Assembly (NCBI RefSeq): GCF_026410305.1
Contig: NZ_JAPMLQ010000014.1
Coordinates: 1 to 47,470, forward strand
DNA from: Sulfitobacter sp. F26204
GTDB lineage: Bacteria > Pseudomonadota > Alphaproteobacteria > Rhodobacterales > Rhodobacteraceae
DNA length: 47,470 bases
Direction of reading: 5' to 3'
Position numbers and translations under genes: made by a program. This document shows positions 1-8,679 of the stretch, piece by piece. Position 1 is the first letter of the stretch, and each line of letters opens with the position of its first letter. The notes under the pieces are model-generated. The model searched no databases. It was given only the letters and a program-made list of their open reading frames with translations, and was not told the origin of the DNA.

Positions 1-94
1 TCACATTCGCAAGATCAACACCCGTGCCGTCCGCTTTAACACGCACTTTCACATTGTAATCAATCACGCGTTTGACAGGTACCAAAACCTTCAT
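1..94 (-). CDS. etfB: Electron transfer flavoprotein beta subunit, N-terminal 31 codons (runs off the window)
   Basis: The first residues, [20 protein letters not shown], are the characteristic start of EtfB, the subunit that with EtfA accepts electrons from acyl-CoA and related dehydrogenases and passes them to ETF:ubiquinone oxidoreductase. A clear AGGAG ribosome binding site lies just upstream of the ATG. The gene starts 35 bases after the livM stop on the same strand, so it may be read as the last part of the transport cluster, although etfBA often has its own promoter. Only the beginning is visible, so integrity cannot be judged. Confidence 0.85.
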   Translation of the reverse strand, partial: MKVLVPVKRVIDYNVKVRVKADGTGVDLANV

Positions 95-129
95 ACTTTC
101 AAACTCCTCTTATTTGTCGCGTCCCGGCT

Positions 130-1053
130 TCAGAATGATTTCCTGATGAAAGCCTGAAGCTCGCCGATGACGCCGCGACGGAATGCCAGCACACAAACAA
201 CAAAGATCAGGCCCAGCACGACAGGTACCCAGGCACCAAGTGGGCCGGAGGCAAGGTAATTTTGCAGCGTGATGATGATGGCGGCACCCACCGAGGGGCC
301 GACAATTGTACCCAGCCCACCGAGCAATGTCATCAGGACCACTTCACCAGACATATGCCAATGTGAATCCGTGAGAGAGGCAAGCTGGAAAACAACCGTT
401 TTGGTGCCCCCTGCCAGGCCAGCAAAAGTCGCTGACAGAACAAAAGCCAGGAGTTTGTAGCGGTCTACGTCATATCCCAGCGATGTCGCCCGGTCCTCAT
501 TATCGCGGATCGCACTCAGGACCTGGCCAAAGGGTGAATGCACCGTGCGCGCGATGATGGCAAAGGCGACGATAAAGATCGTCAGCACAAAATAATACAT
601 CGAAAGGTCATTTTGCAGGTCGATGAACCCAAGGGCATAGCCCCGTGGCACGCCTTGCAGGCCATTTTCACCGCCAGTGAAATCAGAGCTGACAAAGATG
701 AAGTAAACCATTTGCGCCATCGCCAGGGTGATCATGGCGAAATAGATACCCTGCCGCCGGATTGCCAACATACCGATCAGAACCCCCAGAAGACCCGCCG
801 TCAAGGCACCGAACAATATTCCCAGCTCGGTCGGAAGGCCCCAGACCTTCAAAGCGTGCCCCGTAATATAACCCGCGCCACCGAAAAAGGCAGCGTGGCC
901 AAAGCTGAGCAAGCCGCCGAAGCCAAGGATCAGGTTGAACGCACTGGCAAAGAGCGCGAAACAGAGCAATTTCATCAAAAAGACAGGATAGACCACAAAT
1001 GGCAGGACCAACAGCAGCGCAATCGCAACAAGATATCCAATTTTGGAGTTCAT
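130..1053 (-). CDS. livM: Branched-chain amino acid-type ABC transporter permease, LivM family
   Basis: The 307-residue protein is almost wholly hydrophobic helices of the LivM type and contains the conserved cytoplasmic loop near residues 175-200 (GQVLSAIRDNEDRATSLGYD), which contacts the ATPases. It forms the membrane channel together with LivH. It starts 12 bases after the livH stop and is the last transporter gene of the livGFKHM set. The length is normal for the family. The substrate may be a branched-chain amino acid but could equally be an aromatic or aliphatic acid or amide, because this family is broad and an acyl-CoA synthetase leads the cluster. Confidence 0.92.
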   Translation of the reverse strand: MNSKIGYLVAIALLLVLPFVVYPVFLMKLLCFALFASAFNLILGFGGLLSFGHAAFFGGAGYITGHALKVWGLPTELGILFGALTAGLLGVLIGMLAIRRQGIYFAMITLAMAQMVYFIFVSSDFTGGENGLQGVPRGYALGFIDLQNDLSMYYFVLTIFIVAFAIIARTVHSPFGQVLSAIRDNEDRATSLGYDVDRYKLLAFVLSATFAGLAGGTKTVVFQLASLTDSHWHMSGEVVLMTLLGGLGTIVGPSVGAAIIITLQNYLASGPLGAWVPVVLGLIFVVCVLAFRRGVIGELQAFIRKSF

Positions 1054-1065
1054 TTTCCTAATTCC

Positions 1066-1956
1066 TTACGCTGTCTTGCCAAAAAGGCCGGCTGGCCGAA
1101 GGACCAGAACAATCGCCATGACCATGAAGATGACGGTCGCAGAGGCTTCGGGCCAGAACACGCGGGTCAGGCCTTCGATCACGCCCATAGCCAGACCGGT
1201 GACAACCGCGCCCATGATCGATCCCATCCCGCCGATTACAACCACCGCAAAGACCACGATAATCAGGTTGGACCCCATCAGGGGGCTGACCTGGGTGATC
1301 GGTGCTACCAGCACACCGGCGAAAGCAGCCAGAGCAACACCATACCCGTAGGCCAGTGTTGTCAGCAGCGGAACATTGACACCAAAGGCCTGCAGAAGTT
1401 TGGGATTCTCCGTGCCGGCCCTCAGATAGGCACCGATCTTTGTGCGTTCAAAGAGCAACCATGTGGCAATGCAGATCGCAACCGACGCGACAACAACCCA
1501 GGCACGATACCAAGGCAGAAACATGAACCCCAGATTCACGCCGCCCGCCAATTGCTCGGGCACAGGATAGGGCACTCCCGAGGCCCCGAACATTTTGACA
1601 AAAGTGCCTTCGATCACCAGCGCCAGACCGAATGTGAGAAGAAGACCATAGAGGTGATCTACACCGGTCAACCGGCGCAGCAGGAAATACTCGATCACCG
1701 CACCGAATGCGCCAACCACCAAAGGCGCAACGATCAAGGCACCCCAATATCCTATCCCCAGATACTGAGTGATAAAGATAGTTGCAAATGCTCCGAGCAT
1801 GTAGAAGGCCCCATGCGCAAAGTTCACAATGTTCAACAGCCCGAAAATGACGGCCAGGCCGAGGGAAAGAACAGCGTAAAAAGCCCCGTTGATCAGGCCC
1901 AGCATAAGCTGGCCGAAAAGGACTTGGGGTGGGATACCCAGTAGATCTGTCAGCAT
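1066..1956 (-). CDS. livH: Branched-chain amino acid-type ABC transporter permease, LivH family
   Basis: This is a 296-residue integral membrane protein with the LivH-type opening (GLINGAFYAVLSLGLAVIFG near residues 18-37) and the conserved coupling loop around residues 175-200 (YLRAGTENPKLLQAFGVN). It is the partner of the LivM permease immediately downstream. It lies 73 bases after the binding-protein stop, and a strong hairpin sits in that gap, so it is probably made in smaller amounts than the binding protein. The length is typical and no damage is visible. Confidence 0.92.
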   Translation of the reverse strand: MLTDLLGIPPQVLFGQLMLGLINGAFYAVLSLGLAVIFGLLNIVNFAHGAFYMLGAFATIFITQYLGIGYWGALIVAPLVVGAFGAVIEYFLLRRLTGVDHLYGLLLTFGLALVIEGTFVKMFGASGVPYPVPEQLAGGVNLGFMFLPWYRAWVVVASVAICIATWLLFERTKIGAYLRAGTENPKLLQAFGVNVPLLTTLAYGYGVALAAFAGVLVAPITQVSPLMGSNLIIVVFAVVVIGGMGSIMGAVVTGLAMGVIEGLTRVFWPEASATVIFMVMAIVLVLRPAGLFGKTA

Positions 1957-1990
1957 GTCAACAATGTCCTAAGTGGTTGTGCGCACGGAA

Positions 1991-2019
1991 CCCGCCAGAC
2001 ACACAGGGCGTCTGGCAGG
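1991..2019 (-). promoter_or_regulatory. Intercistronic hairpin between the binding-protein gene and livH
   Basis: Arms 1991-2000 (CCCGCCAGAC) and 2010-2019 (GTCTGGCAGG) pair over ten positions with one G-U on the minus-strand transcript, leaving a nine-base loop. No T-run follows, so it is not a classic terminator. Stem-loops placed after binding-protein genes commonly protect the upstream message or reduce read-through, which gives excess binding protein. That role is inferred here from position and stem quality. Confidence 0.6.
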
Positions 2020-2029
2020 CCGTTCGGGC

Positions 2030-3235
2030 TTATTTGGTTGGGCAGTTGCTTTCGGAAAGCGGGCCATAGGCCTCTTCACCGGGGATGGTGCGCACGATCT
2101 TGAGATAATCCCAAGGCCCGGTTGATTCCGCAGGCGACTTTACCTCGGCTAGGAACATGTCATGAACCATGCGGCCATCACTGCGTAGGATCCCATTTGT
2201 TGCGAACATATCATTCACCGGCATTTCGCGCATTTTGGCGAGAACAGTATCGGTATCATCCGAACCCGTTGCATCGATAGCTTTCAGATACTGCAAAACT
2301 GACGAATAGGTGCCTGCCTGAACTCCAGTGGGCATTTTCCCCGTCTGGTCAAAGAACTTTTGCGACCAGGCACGGGTTTCGTCGTTCATGTCCCAATAGA
2401 AACTGACAGTCATCTGCAGACCCTGCGCGGTTTCAAGACCGAGCGCATGCACATCCGACAGGAATACAAGCAGTCCGGCAATCTTTTGTCCCGCTGCAAC
2501 AAGCCCGAATTCATTGGCGGCCTTGATGGCGTTGATGGTGTCGCCACCGGCATTGGCCAGTCCGACAACCTTGGCACCCGAAGCCTGTGCCTGCAGGACA
2601 AATGAAGAGAAATCAGAGGCCGGGAACGGATGTTTCGCCGCGCCCAACACCTTGCCGCCTTCAGCTTCGACAACCCGTGTCACATCAGCCTGAAGAGCCT
2701 CGCCAAAGGCATAGTCGGCAGTCAGGAAAAACCAGGTGTCGCCACCCTCTTTCACAACGGCAGAGCCTGTACCGACCGCCAGTGCGCGTGTGTTGTAGGT
2801 CCAGTGCAAACCGGTCGGGATGCAGGCATCGCTGGTCAAGGGTGAGGATGCAGCACCTGAAACCAGCGCGATCTTGTTTTGCTGTTTGGCCACTTCGAAA
2901 ACCGCTAGCGCCACAGAGGTTGTGACCAGTTCAGCAAAGGCGTCAACCTGTTGCGTATCGCCCCATTCCCGCGCCTTGTTGGCGGCAATATCCGCCTTGT
3001 TCTGGTGATCCGCTGTCACCAGCTCAATCGGGGCACCAGCGACGGTGCCATTGAATTCATCAATCGCCATCTGCGCAGCAACAACAGTGCCCTGACCAGC
3101 CACGTCCGAATAGGTTGCGGACATATCCGTCAACACGCCGATCTTGACTATGCCATCGCTGATTTCGGCAGCGGCAGCCGAGGCCATCATGGCCACTGCA
3201 GAGACGCTGAGGGACAGCTTCTTTAGAATACTCAT
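2030..3235 (-). CDS. Periplasmic substrate-binding protein of a Liv-type ABC transporter
   Basis: The 401-residue protein opens with a signal peptide (lysines at 5-6, hydrophobic core, then ASAAAAEIS with likely cleavage near residue 23). The mature part begins with the family hallmark VKIGVLTDMSATYSDVAGQG, the first beta strand and ligand loop of LivK-type type I periplasmic binding proteins. A GGAG site precedes the ATG. It captures the solute for LivFGHM. Family members bind branched-chain amino acids, aromatic acids, amides or urea, and the sequence alone does not say which. The acyl-CoA synthetase at the head of the cluster favours a carboxylic acid. Confidence 0.88.
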   Translation of the reverse strand: MSILKKLSLSVSAVAMMASAAAAEISDGIVKIGVLTDMSATYSDVAGQGTVVAAQMAIDEFNGTVAGAPIELVTADHQNKADIAANKAREWGDTQQVDAFAELVTTSVALAVFEVAKQQNKIALVSGAASSPLTSDACIPTGLHWTYNTRALAVGTGSAVVKEGGDTWFFLTADYAFGEALQADVTRVVEAEGGKVLGAAKHPFPASDFSSFVLQAQASGAKVVGLANAGGDTINAIKAANEFGLVAAGQKIAGLLVFLSDVHALGLETAQGLQMTVSFYWDMNDETRAWSQKFFDQTGKMPTGVQAGTYSSVLQYLKAIDATGSDDTDTVLAKMREMPVNDMFATNGILRSDGRMVHDMFLAEVKSPAESTGPWDYLKIVRTIPGEEAYGPLSESNCPTK

Positions 3236-3259
3236 TGGTTATACTCCGTGAGTTTTATG

Positions 3260-4012
3260 TTAAACACTTAGATACTCATCAAAGACGTGCTTCTTGGTAT
3301 CCAGCTCGTCCTTGTGAATGATTTCGGCCACGTCGCCGTGATCCATGATGAAATGGCGGTCGGCCAGCGGTGCCGCGAAACGAAAATTTTGTTCGACCAG
3401 AACAACCGTGTAACCACGGTTCTTGAGTTCGATCAGTACCTCCGCCAGCTTGTCGACAATCACCGGTGCCAAACCTTCGGTAATCTCGTCCAGCAACAGA
3501 ACATTCGCGCCGGTGCGCAAAATCCGTGCCATGGCCAGCATCTGCTGCTCACCACCAGAAAGCCGCATGCCTGGGCTTTTGCGCCGCTCGGCCAGGTTGG
3601 GGAACATTTCGTAGAGCTCTTCGACCGACATGCCGCCATCCGCCACCTTGGGCGGAAGCATCAAGTTTTCCTCGACATTGAGACTGGAAAAAATACCGCG
3701 TTCTTCGGGGCAATAACCGACACCCATATGGGCAATAACATGCGGCGAGGCATTGATGATCTCTTCGCCTTTCAACATGATTGAACCTGTGCGACGGCCG
3801 ATCAATCCGACGATTGACCGCAGAGTCGTCGTTCGTCCCGACCCGTTCCGGCCCAGCAAGGTCACCAACTCCCCTCGATAAACCGTCATGTCGATCCCAT
3901 GCAGCGCATGGCCTTCACCATAGAATGCGTGCAGATCCTGAATACGCAGCTCTCGAATACGCTCCGAAACATGCGATCCGCCCAGTTCCTTTTCATTGAC
4001 CTTCGTATTCAT
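3260..4012 (-). CDS. livF: ABC transporter ATPase, LivF family, with Arg in Walker A
   Basis: The 250-residue nucleotide-binding subunit has signature LSGGEQQMLAMARIL, Walker B LLLDEITEGLAP and H-loop VLVEQN, all typical of LivF. The Walker A reads GRNGSGRTTT, with arginine 60 where lysine is normal; the codon is CGA and the frame is clean. The start overlaps the livG stop by four bases, so the two are translationally coupled. The N-terminal extension before the ABC core (about 20 residues) is slightly long but in frame. The K-to-R variant may occur in some LivF relatives, and whether this subunit hydrolyses ATP normally cannot be read from sequence. Confidence 0.9.
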   Translation of the reverse strand: MNTKVNEKELGGSHVSERIRELRIQDLHAFYGEGHALHGIDMTVYRGELVTLLGRNGSGRTTTLRSIVGLIGRRTGSIMLKGEEIINASPHVIAHMGVGYCPEERGIFSSLNVEENLMLPPKVADGGMSVEELYEMFPNLAERRKSPGMRLSGGEQQMLAMARILRTGANVLLLDEITEGLAPVIVDKLAEVLIELKNRGYTVVLVEQNFRFAAPLADRHFIMDHGDVAEIIHKDELDTKKHVFDEYLSV

Positions 4013-4767
4013 GCCGCTTTCCCCATATAGGCTTCCTTGACCCGCGGATCGGCAGAAACGGTGTCGTAATCGCCTTCTGTCAGAACGGCACCGCGTTGTA
4101 GAACTGTGACCGTGTCACACAGGGTGGAAACTACGCCGAGGTTGTGTTCAACCATGAGGATCGTCCGGTCAGCAGAGACCTTCTTGATCAACTGGGTGAC
4201 CAGATCCACATCTTCCCGGCCCATGCCCTGAGTTGGTTCATCCAGCAACATCAGTTCGGGTTCCATGGCCAGCGTAGTCGCGATTTCCAAAGCGCGTTTG
4301 CGCCCATAGGCCATGTCGCCAACAACGGAATCCGCGAATTTGTTCAACCCAACCATGTCCAACAATTCATCGGCACGTTCATTCAACTGGTTCAGACTGC
4401 TGAGGGGGCGCCAAAAATGAAACGACGTTCCCAGTTTGCGTTGCAAGGCGACACGTACATTCTCGCGCGCCGTCATCTGTGGAAACACGGCTGAAATCTG
4501 GAAGGACCTGACAACACCTTTGCGCGATATGTCCGCAGATTTGGTTTTGGTGATGTCCTGGCCGTTGAAAGAAATCTTTCCGCGTGTCGGGATCAAGAAT
4601 TTGGTCAACAGATTGAAAACCGTTGTCTTGCCCGCACCGTTGGGACCGATCAGCGCGTGGATCTGGTGCCTGCGCACCTTGAGATCAACAGTATCAACCG
4701 CCGTGAAACCCTTGAATTCTTTCGTCAGTCCCTGCGTTTCAAGGATGTATGGTGCAGCGTCGCTCAT
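4009..4767 (-). CDS. livG: ABC transporter ATPase, LivG family
   Basis: The 252-residue ATPase has Walker A GPNGAGKTTVFNLL, a LivG-type signature (MAYGRKRALEIATTLA in place of LSGGQ), Walker B LMLLDEPTQGM and H-loop MVEHNL. It pairs with LivF to drive uptake through LivHM. It is the first gene after a strong terminator that separates it from the acyl-CoA synthetase, and its ATG lies only 11 bases beyond the terminator T-run. Its expression therefore depends on read-through or on a promoter within the end of the synthetase gene. Confidence 0.92.
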   Translation of the reverse strand: MSDAAPYILETQGLTKEFKGFTAVDTVDLKVRRHQIHALIGPNGAGKTTVFNLLTKFLIPTRGKISFNGQDITKTKSADISRKGVVRSFQISAVFPQMTARENVRVALQRKLGTSFHFWRPLSSLNQLNERADELLDMVGLNKFADSVVGDMAYGRKRALEIATTLAMEPELMLLDEPTQGMGREDVDLVTQLIKKVSADRTILMVEHNLGVVSTLCDTVTVLQRGAVLTEGDYDTVSADPRVKEAYMGKAA

Positions 4768-4778
4768 GAAAAATTTCC

Positions 4779-4813
4779 AAAAAAGCGGGGAGAGTGGTCT
4801 ATCAACTCTCCCC
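4779..4813 (-). terminator. Rho-independent terminator between the acyl-CoA synthetase gene and livG
   Basis: On the minus strand a perfect 9-bp stem (GGGGAGAGT at 4813-4805 pairing with ACTCTCCCC at 4795-4787) with a nine-base loop is followed by GC and six T (4784-4779). This is a canonical intrinsic terminator. It lies inside a gap of only 63 bases between two same-strand genes, so it should split or attenuate the cluster. Confidence 0.85.
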
Positions 4814-4830
4814 TTAGTTTCAGGGAGGTA

Positions 4831-6510
4831 TTATTTGGTATCGGACAAGGCCCGCGCGAAATCCCGAAGGCTGTCGTCAGCAAGGGCGCGGGCGAGATCC
4901 CGTAGAACAAATTTCTGCACCTTGCCCGTGGATGTTTTCGGCAACTCTCCAAAGACCACCCTTTTCGGTGCCTTGAAATTTGCCATCCTCTCACGACAAA
5001 ATGCGATCAGTTCGGCTTCGCTTACTTCATTGTCAGGCTTCAGTTCGACAAAGGCACAGGGTGTTTCACCCCACTTTTCATCAGGACGCGCCACGACGGC
5101 CGCCACCATCACCGCAGGATGGGTGTAAATCACATCCTCGACCTCGACAGAGCTGATATTCTCCCCGCCGGAAATGATAATATCCTTGGAACGGTCCTTG
5201 AGTTCGACATAGCCATCAGGATGCATGACCCCGAGATCACCAGAGGCAAACCACCCCCCTTTGAACGATTTTTCCGTTGTAGTCGGATTTTTCAGGTACC
5301 CCTTCATGACATTATTGCCGCGCATGAAGATCTCACCGATCGACGTGCCGTCATGGGGTTTGGGTTCCAATGTGTCGGGATCGGCAACCATCAGCCCGTC
5401 CAAAGCAACGTTCTTTACCCCTTGGCGCGCCTTGAGTTTTGACTTCTTTTCGCTGTCCAAGTCGTCCCATTCGGTTTTCCAGGCGCATACGACCGACGGC
5501 CCATAGGTTTCGGTCAGCCCATAAACATGGGTCACTTCGATGCCCATCGATTCCATATTGGCAATCACGGCGGCAGGTGGAGAAGCCCCCGCCGTCATGA
5601 CTTTCACTTCATGACTGAAATCCTTTAACGCATCAGGTGCATTGGCCAACATGTTCAAAACGATCGGCGCACCGCAGAAATGCGTGACCTTCTCATCGCG
5701 GATCAATTGGTAAATCGGTTCGGCCCGGACCGCACGAAGACAGATGCACACTCCTGCATTGGCGGCAATGGTCCAAGGGAAACACCAGCCGTTACAGTGG
5801 AACATCGGCAAAGTCCAAAGATACCGCGAATGATGCGCCATACCCCAGGTTACAATATTTGACATTGCATTCAGGGCCGCCCCGCGATGGTGATACACCA
5901 CACCTTTGGGGTCACCCGTCGTACCGGAAGTATAATTCAGGCTGATCGCATCCCATTCATTCTCGGGCAGAGCGAATTGGAAATCGGGATCCCCTTCTGA
6001 CAGCAAATCAGCGTAGGTCATATCACCAACAAGGTGCCCGCCCTCAAAGGATGAATCCTCAATATCCACGACAAGCATGCTCTTGCGGCCGCTCAACTTG
6101 ATAGCCCTGTCCACAACATCACTGAATTCCGGGTCAACCAGCACCACCTTTGTTTCAGCGTGGGTCAGGATAAATGCGATGGCTTCGGCATCCAGCCGAG
6201 TATTCACGGCATTCAGAACCGCGCCCGCCATCGGAATACCGAAATGTGCTTCAAACATTTCGGGGATGTTGGCCGCGATTACGGATACGGTATCGCCCTT
6301 TCCGATGCCCCGCTTTTGCAAGGCACTTCCCAGACGCAACATACGCTCGTAGGTCTCGCGCCAGGTGCGGCGAATGTCGCCGTGCACGACGGCAGTCAGG
6401 TCCGGGTAGATTTCTGCTGTTCTCTGCGCAAAACTTAGTGGTGACAGCGCCACATAGTTGGCGGAGTTCGCTGCCAAGCCGCTTTCGTATATCGATGTCT
6501 CTTTGGTCAT
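4831..6510 (-). CDS. AMP-binding acyl-CoA synthetase (medium- or branched-chain type)
   Basis: This 559-residue enzyme of the adenylate-forming family makes an acyl-AMP from a carboxylate and ATP, then the CoA thioester. It shows the P-loop YTSGTTGDPKGVVYHH, the A5 motif YGLTETYGP, the hinge region GWFASGDLGVMHPDGYVELKD and the C-terminal catalytic lysine in PKTSTGKVQKF. The start at 6510 is chosen because a GGGGAGG site sits just before it; the open frame continues 38 codons upstream without family similarity. The N-terminus (NYVALSPLSFAQRTAEIYPD) resembles the plant/bacterial AAE-like branch that includes medium-chain and methylmercaptopropionate ligases. The substrate is not known. It heads the liv cluster. 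Confidence 0.88.
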   Translation of the reverse strand: MTKETSIYESGLAANSANYVALSPLSFAQRTAEIYPDLTAVVHGDIRRTWRETYERMLRLGSALQKRGIGKGDTVSVIAANIPEMFEAHFGIPMAGAVLNAVNTRLDAEAIAFILTHAETKVVLVDPEFSDVVDRAIKLSGRKSMLVVDIEDSSFEGGHLVGDMTYADLLSEGDPDFQFALPENEWDAISLNYTSGTTGDPKGVVYHHRGAALNAMSNIVTWGMAHHSRYLWTLPMFHCNGWCFPWTIAANAGVCICLRAVRAEPIYQLIRDEKVTHFCGAPIVLNMLANAPDALKDFSHEVKVMTAGASPPAAVIANMESMGIEVTHVYGLTETYGPSVVCAWKTEWDDLDSEKKSKLKARQGVKNVALDGLMVADPDTLEPKPHDGTSIGEIFMRGNNVMKGYLKNPTTTEKSFKGGWFASGDLGVMHPDGYVELKDRSKDIIISGGENISSVEVEDVIYTHPAVMVAAVVARPDEKWGETPCAFVELKPDNEVSEAELIAFCRERMANFKAPKRVVFGELPKTSTGKVQKFVLRDLARALADDSLRDFARALSDTK

Positions 6511-6696
6511 GCATCCTCCCCTGACCAACAACGGGACTCTCCGGTCCTCAAGCTGGTCAGCGGATTGAACACATGCTGATGTTGCACAAGTTTGCGAGAA
6601 TTGTACCCAATTGTGACGGAGCAAAGATTAACCTTTGGGAAACCGCCTGCATGACGCATTCTAGGCCGCACAGGCCCACTCAACCGGAGCCAAACC
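6511..6696. promoter_or_regulatory. Divergent promoter region between acyl-CoA synthetase and sensor kinase genes
   Basis: The gap holds no open frame of its own and must contain the promoters for both divergent units. A GGAG site for the kinase lies at about 6687-6690. No convincing -35/-10 pair or regulator palindrome could be assigned by eye. Confidence 0.5.
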
Positions 6697-8679
6697 ATGC
6701 CCCTCGGAACCAGCGAAACAGACGCCATCCACCTCATTCTGGAGGGGCTGGCACACGTGGATCAGGGTGTGACGATATTTGACCATAACCTGAAACTTGT
6801 CGCCTGGAACGACAAATTCCTGGACATCTACGGATACCCCAAACATCTGGCATTTGCCGGTGCAGATTTCAGCTCATTCATCCGGCACAACGCGGAGAAT
6901 GGCGAATATGGCGAAGGCCAGGTCGATCACCTTGTTTCGGTGAGAGTGGACAGGGCACTCACCTTTGCAGAACATCTTTTTGAACGAAGGCGCCCGAATG
7001 GCACGGTAATCGAGATTTCGGGCACTCCGCTACCCTCTGGCGGGTTTGTGACAACCTATACCGATGTCACCGAAACCAGACATCTGCAAAAGAAACTGCA
7101 AGATCTGGTCAGCACCCGCACCAGGGAACTTACCATTAGCGAACACCGCCTCAATTTCGTTGCTGATGAGGTGCCCGCAGGCATTGTCCATTTGGACAAG
7201 GACATGACCATCCTCTATGCCAACAAGCGTTTTGCCCGATCTTATCTCAAAACCCCCGAGGAGATTTTGGGCCTGCATATTAATCAGGTCCTTTCGCGCA
7301 AAACTTTGCGGGAATCCTCGCATTTCTTCGAACAATCCCGTCGCGGGGCACTTGTGGACTTTGACATGCGCATTGACCTGCCGGGGAACCGAACCAAAGA
7401 CATCCGCACCTTGTTACGTCCCGAAACCCCATCGTCCGGCGAAGTGATCGGTTTCTATTTCGTGTCAGTGGATGTCACCCGTCACAAAGCAACCATGTCG
7501 GCGTTGATGAGATCGCAGAAAATGGATGCGCTTGGCCGCATGGCCAGTGGTATTTCCCATGATTTCAACAATTTGCTGACCATCATTCTGGGCAATCTGG
7601 TACCGCTATCAGAAAGCCTTCCTGGCAGTCCGCTTGTTGAAGAATACCTCGCTCCGGCCATCTCGGCCGCCCGACGAGGCTCTGCGCTGACCCAACGGTT
7701 GTTGAAACTGGCCCGGCGCGAGCATTTTGATCCACAATCAACCGACATCAATCAGGCCATTGCCGAAATCTCGGATCTGCTCAAATCGACCTTGCCCAAA
7801 ACGCTCAAGATCACGCACATTTGCAACGAGGGTGTCTCCAATGCCTATGTCGACCGTGCGCAGTTGGAAATGGCCCTGTTGAACCTCGCGATGAATTCTC
7901 AGGACGCCACCGGCGGTTCAGGTGACATCACGATCACTGCGACCGACTACCAACTGGCACCGCAGGAGGCGGAGTTCCTGCATCTCGCTGCCGGCGAATA
8001 TGTGAAGCTGACCTTTTCTGATGATGGCTGTGGCATGCCAACGCATCAAGTAGATCAGATATTCGAACCATTCTATACATCCAAGGCCGCCGGCACCGGA
8101 TCCGGTCTCGGTCTGTCGATGGTTTACGGATTTGTTAGGCAATCCAACGGTTCCATCCGCGTCGATAGCACGCCAGAAAAAGGGACTACATTTTCGGTAC
8201 TTTTACCCAGCGTCCAATTGGTTGTTTCCAATGGGGGTGACGAGGAACCCGCAAAGACCGACGACCCGCCAGAGCCGATCAACACTTCCGAGGCGGAGAT
8301 GCCTATGGTATTGCTTGTCGAAGACGACAGGCAGGTAAGGCACATTGTCAGACGCAAACTGGCCGGGATTGGATACCCTCTTGTAGAAGCCGAAAGCGCT
8401 GCCGAGGCCCTGAGATTGTTGGATCACATTCACGAAATCGGGATTCTCCTTTCGGATATCGGGATGCCCGGCGGCATGGATGGGAACGCGCTTGCCTCTC
8501 ATGTAAAGACAAGGTTCCCCGCAATCGGGATTGTCTTGATGAGCGGCCAAACTAACTTCAGCAGTGCAGAAGATCAAAGCATACCGTTCCTCAGAAAACC
8601 TTTTGAAATAGAGGATCTGGAACAGGCGTTGAACACGGTAAGAACCAAAAGCGCGGACATGGGGGAAAAGCGGAAATGA
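6697..8679 (+). CDS. Hybrid sensor histidine kinase (PAS-PAS-HisKA-HATPase-receiver)
   Basis: The 660-residue cytoplasmic protein has no membrane segments. Residues about 10-130 are a PAS domain with the PAS-7 style (LVAWNDKFLDIYGYP), followed by a short coiled coil (about 128-145) and a second PAS (about 145-260). The H-box ISHDFNNLLTIILGNL carries His288. The ATPase domain has N-box LLNLAMNSQDAT, G1 FSDDGCGMP and G2 GTGSGLGLSMVYG. A C-terminal receiver carries the phospho-acceptor Asp587 in LLSDIGMPG. It overlaps the response regulator gene by four bases, so the two are a coupled pair. Its position opposite the acyl-CoA synthetase and liv cluster suggests it may sense the same substrate, but that is inference. 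Confidence 0.92.
   Translation: MPLGTSETDAIHLILEGLAHVDQGVTIFDHNLKLVAWNDKFLDIYGYPKHLAFAGADFSSFIRHNAENGEYGEGQVDHLVSVRVDRALTFAEHLFERRRPNGTVIEISGTPLPSGGFVTTYTDVTETRHLQKKLQDLVSTRTRELTISEHRLNFVADEVPAGIVHLDKDMTILYANKRFARSYLKTPEEILGLHINQVLSRKTLRESSHFFEQSRRGALVDFDMRIDLPGNRTKDIRTLLRPETPSSGEVIGFYFVSVDVTRHKATMSALMRSQKMDALGRMASGISHDFNNLLTIILGNLVPLSESLPGSPLVEEYLAPAISAARRGSALTQRLLKLARREHFDPQSTDINQAIAEISDLLKSTLPKTLKITHICNEGVSNAYVDRAQLEMALLNLAMNSQDATGGSGDITITATDYQLAPQEAEFLHLAAGEYVKLTFSDDGCGMPTHQVDQIFEPFYTSKAAGTGSGLGLSMVYGFVRQSNGSIRVDSTPEKGTTFSVLLPSVQLVVSNGGDEEPAKTDDPPEPINTSEAEMPMVLLVEDDRQVRHIVRRKLAGIGYPLVEAESAAEALRLLDHIHEIGILLSDIGMPGGMDGNALASHVKTRFPAIGIVLMSGQTNFSSAEDQSIPFLRKPFEIEDLEQALNTVRTKSADMGEKRK

Noticed and set aside
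538..1944. Long plus-strand open frame of 468 codons across livM and livH
   Set aside because: It is the complement of two clear membrane-protein genes, and its product is full of His, Gln and Arg with no fold-like pattern.
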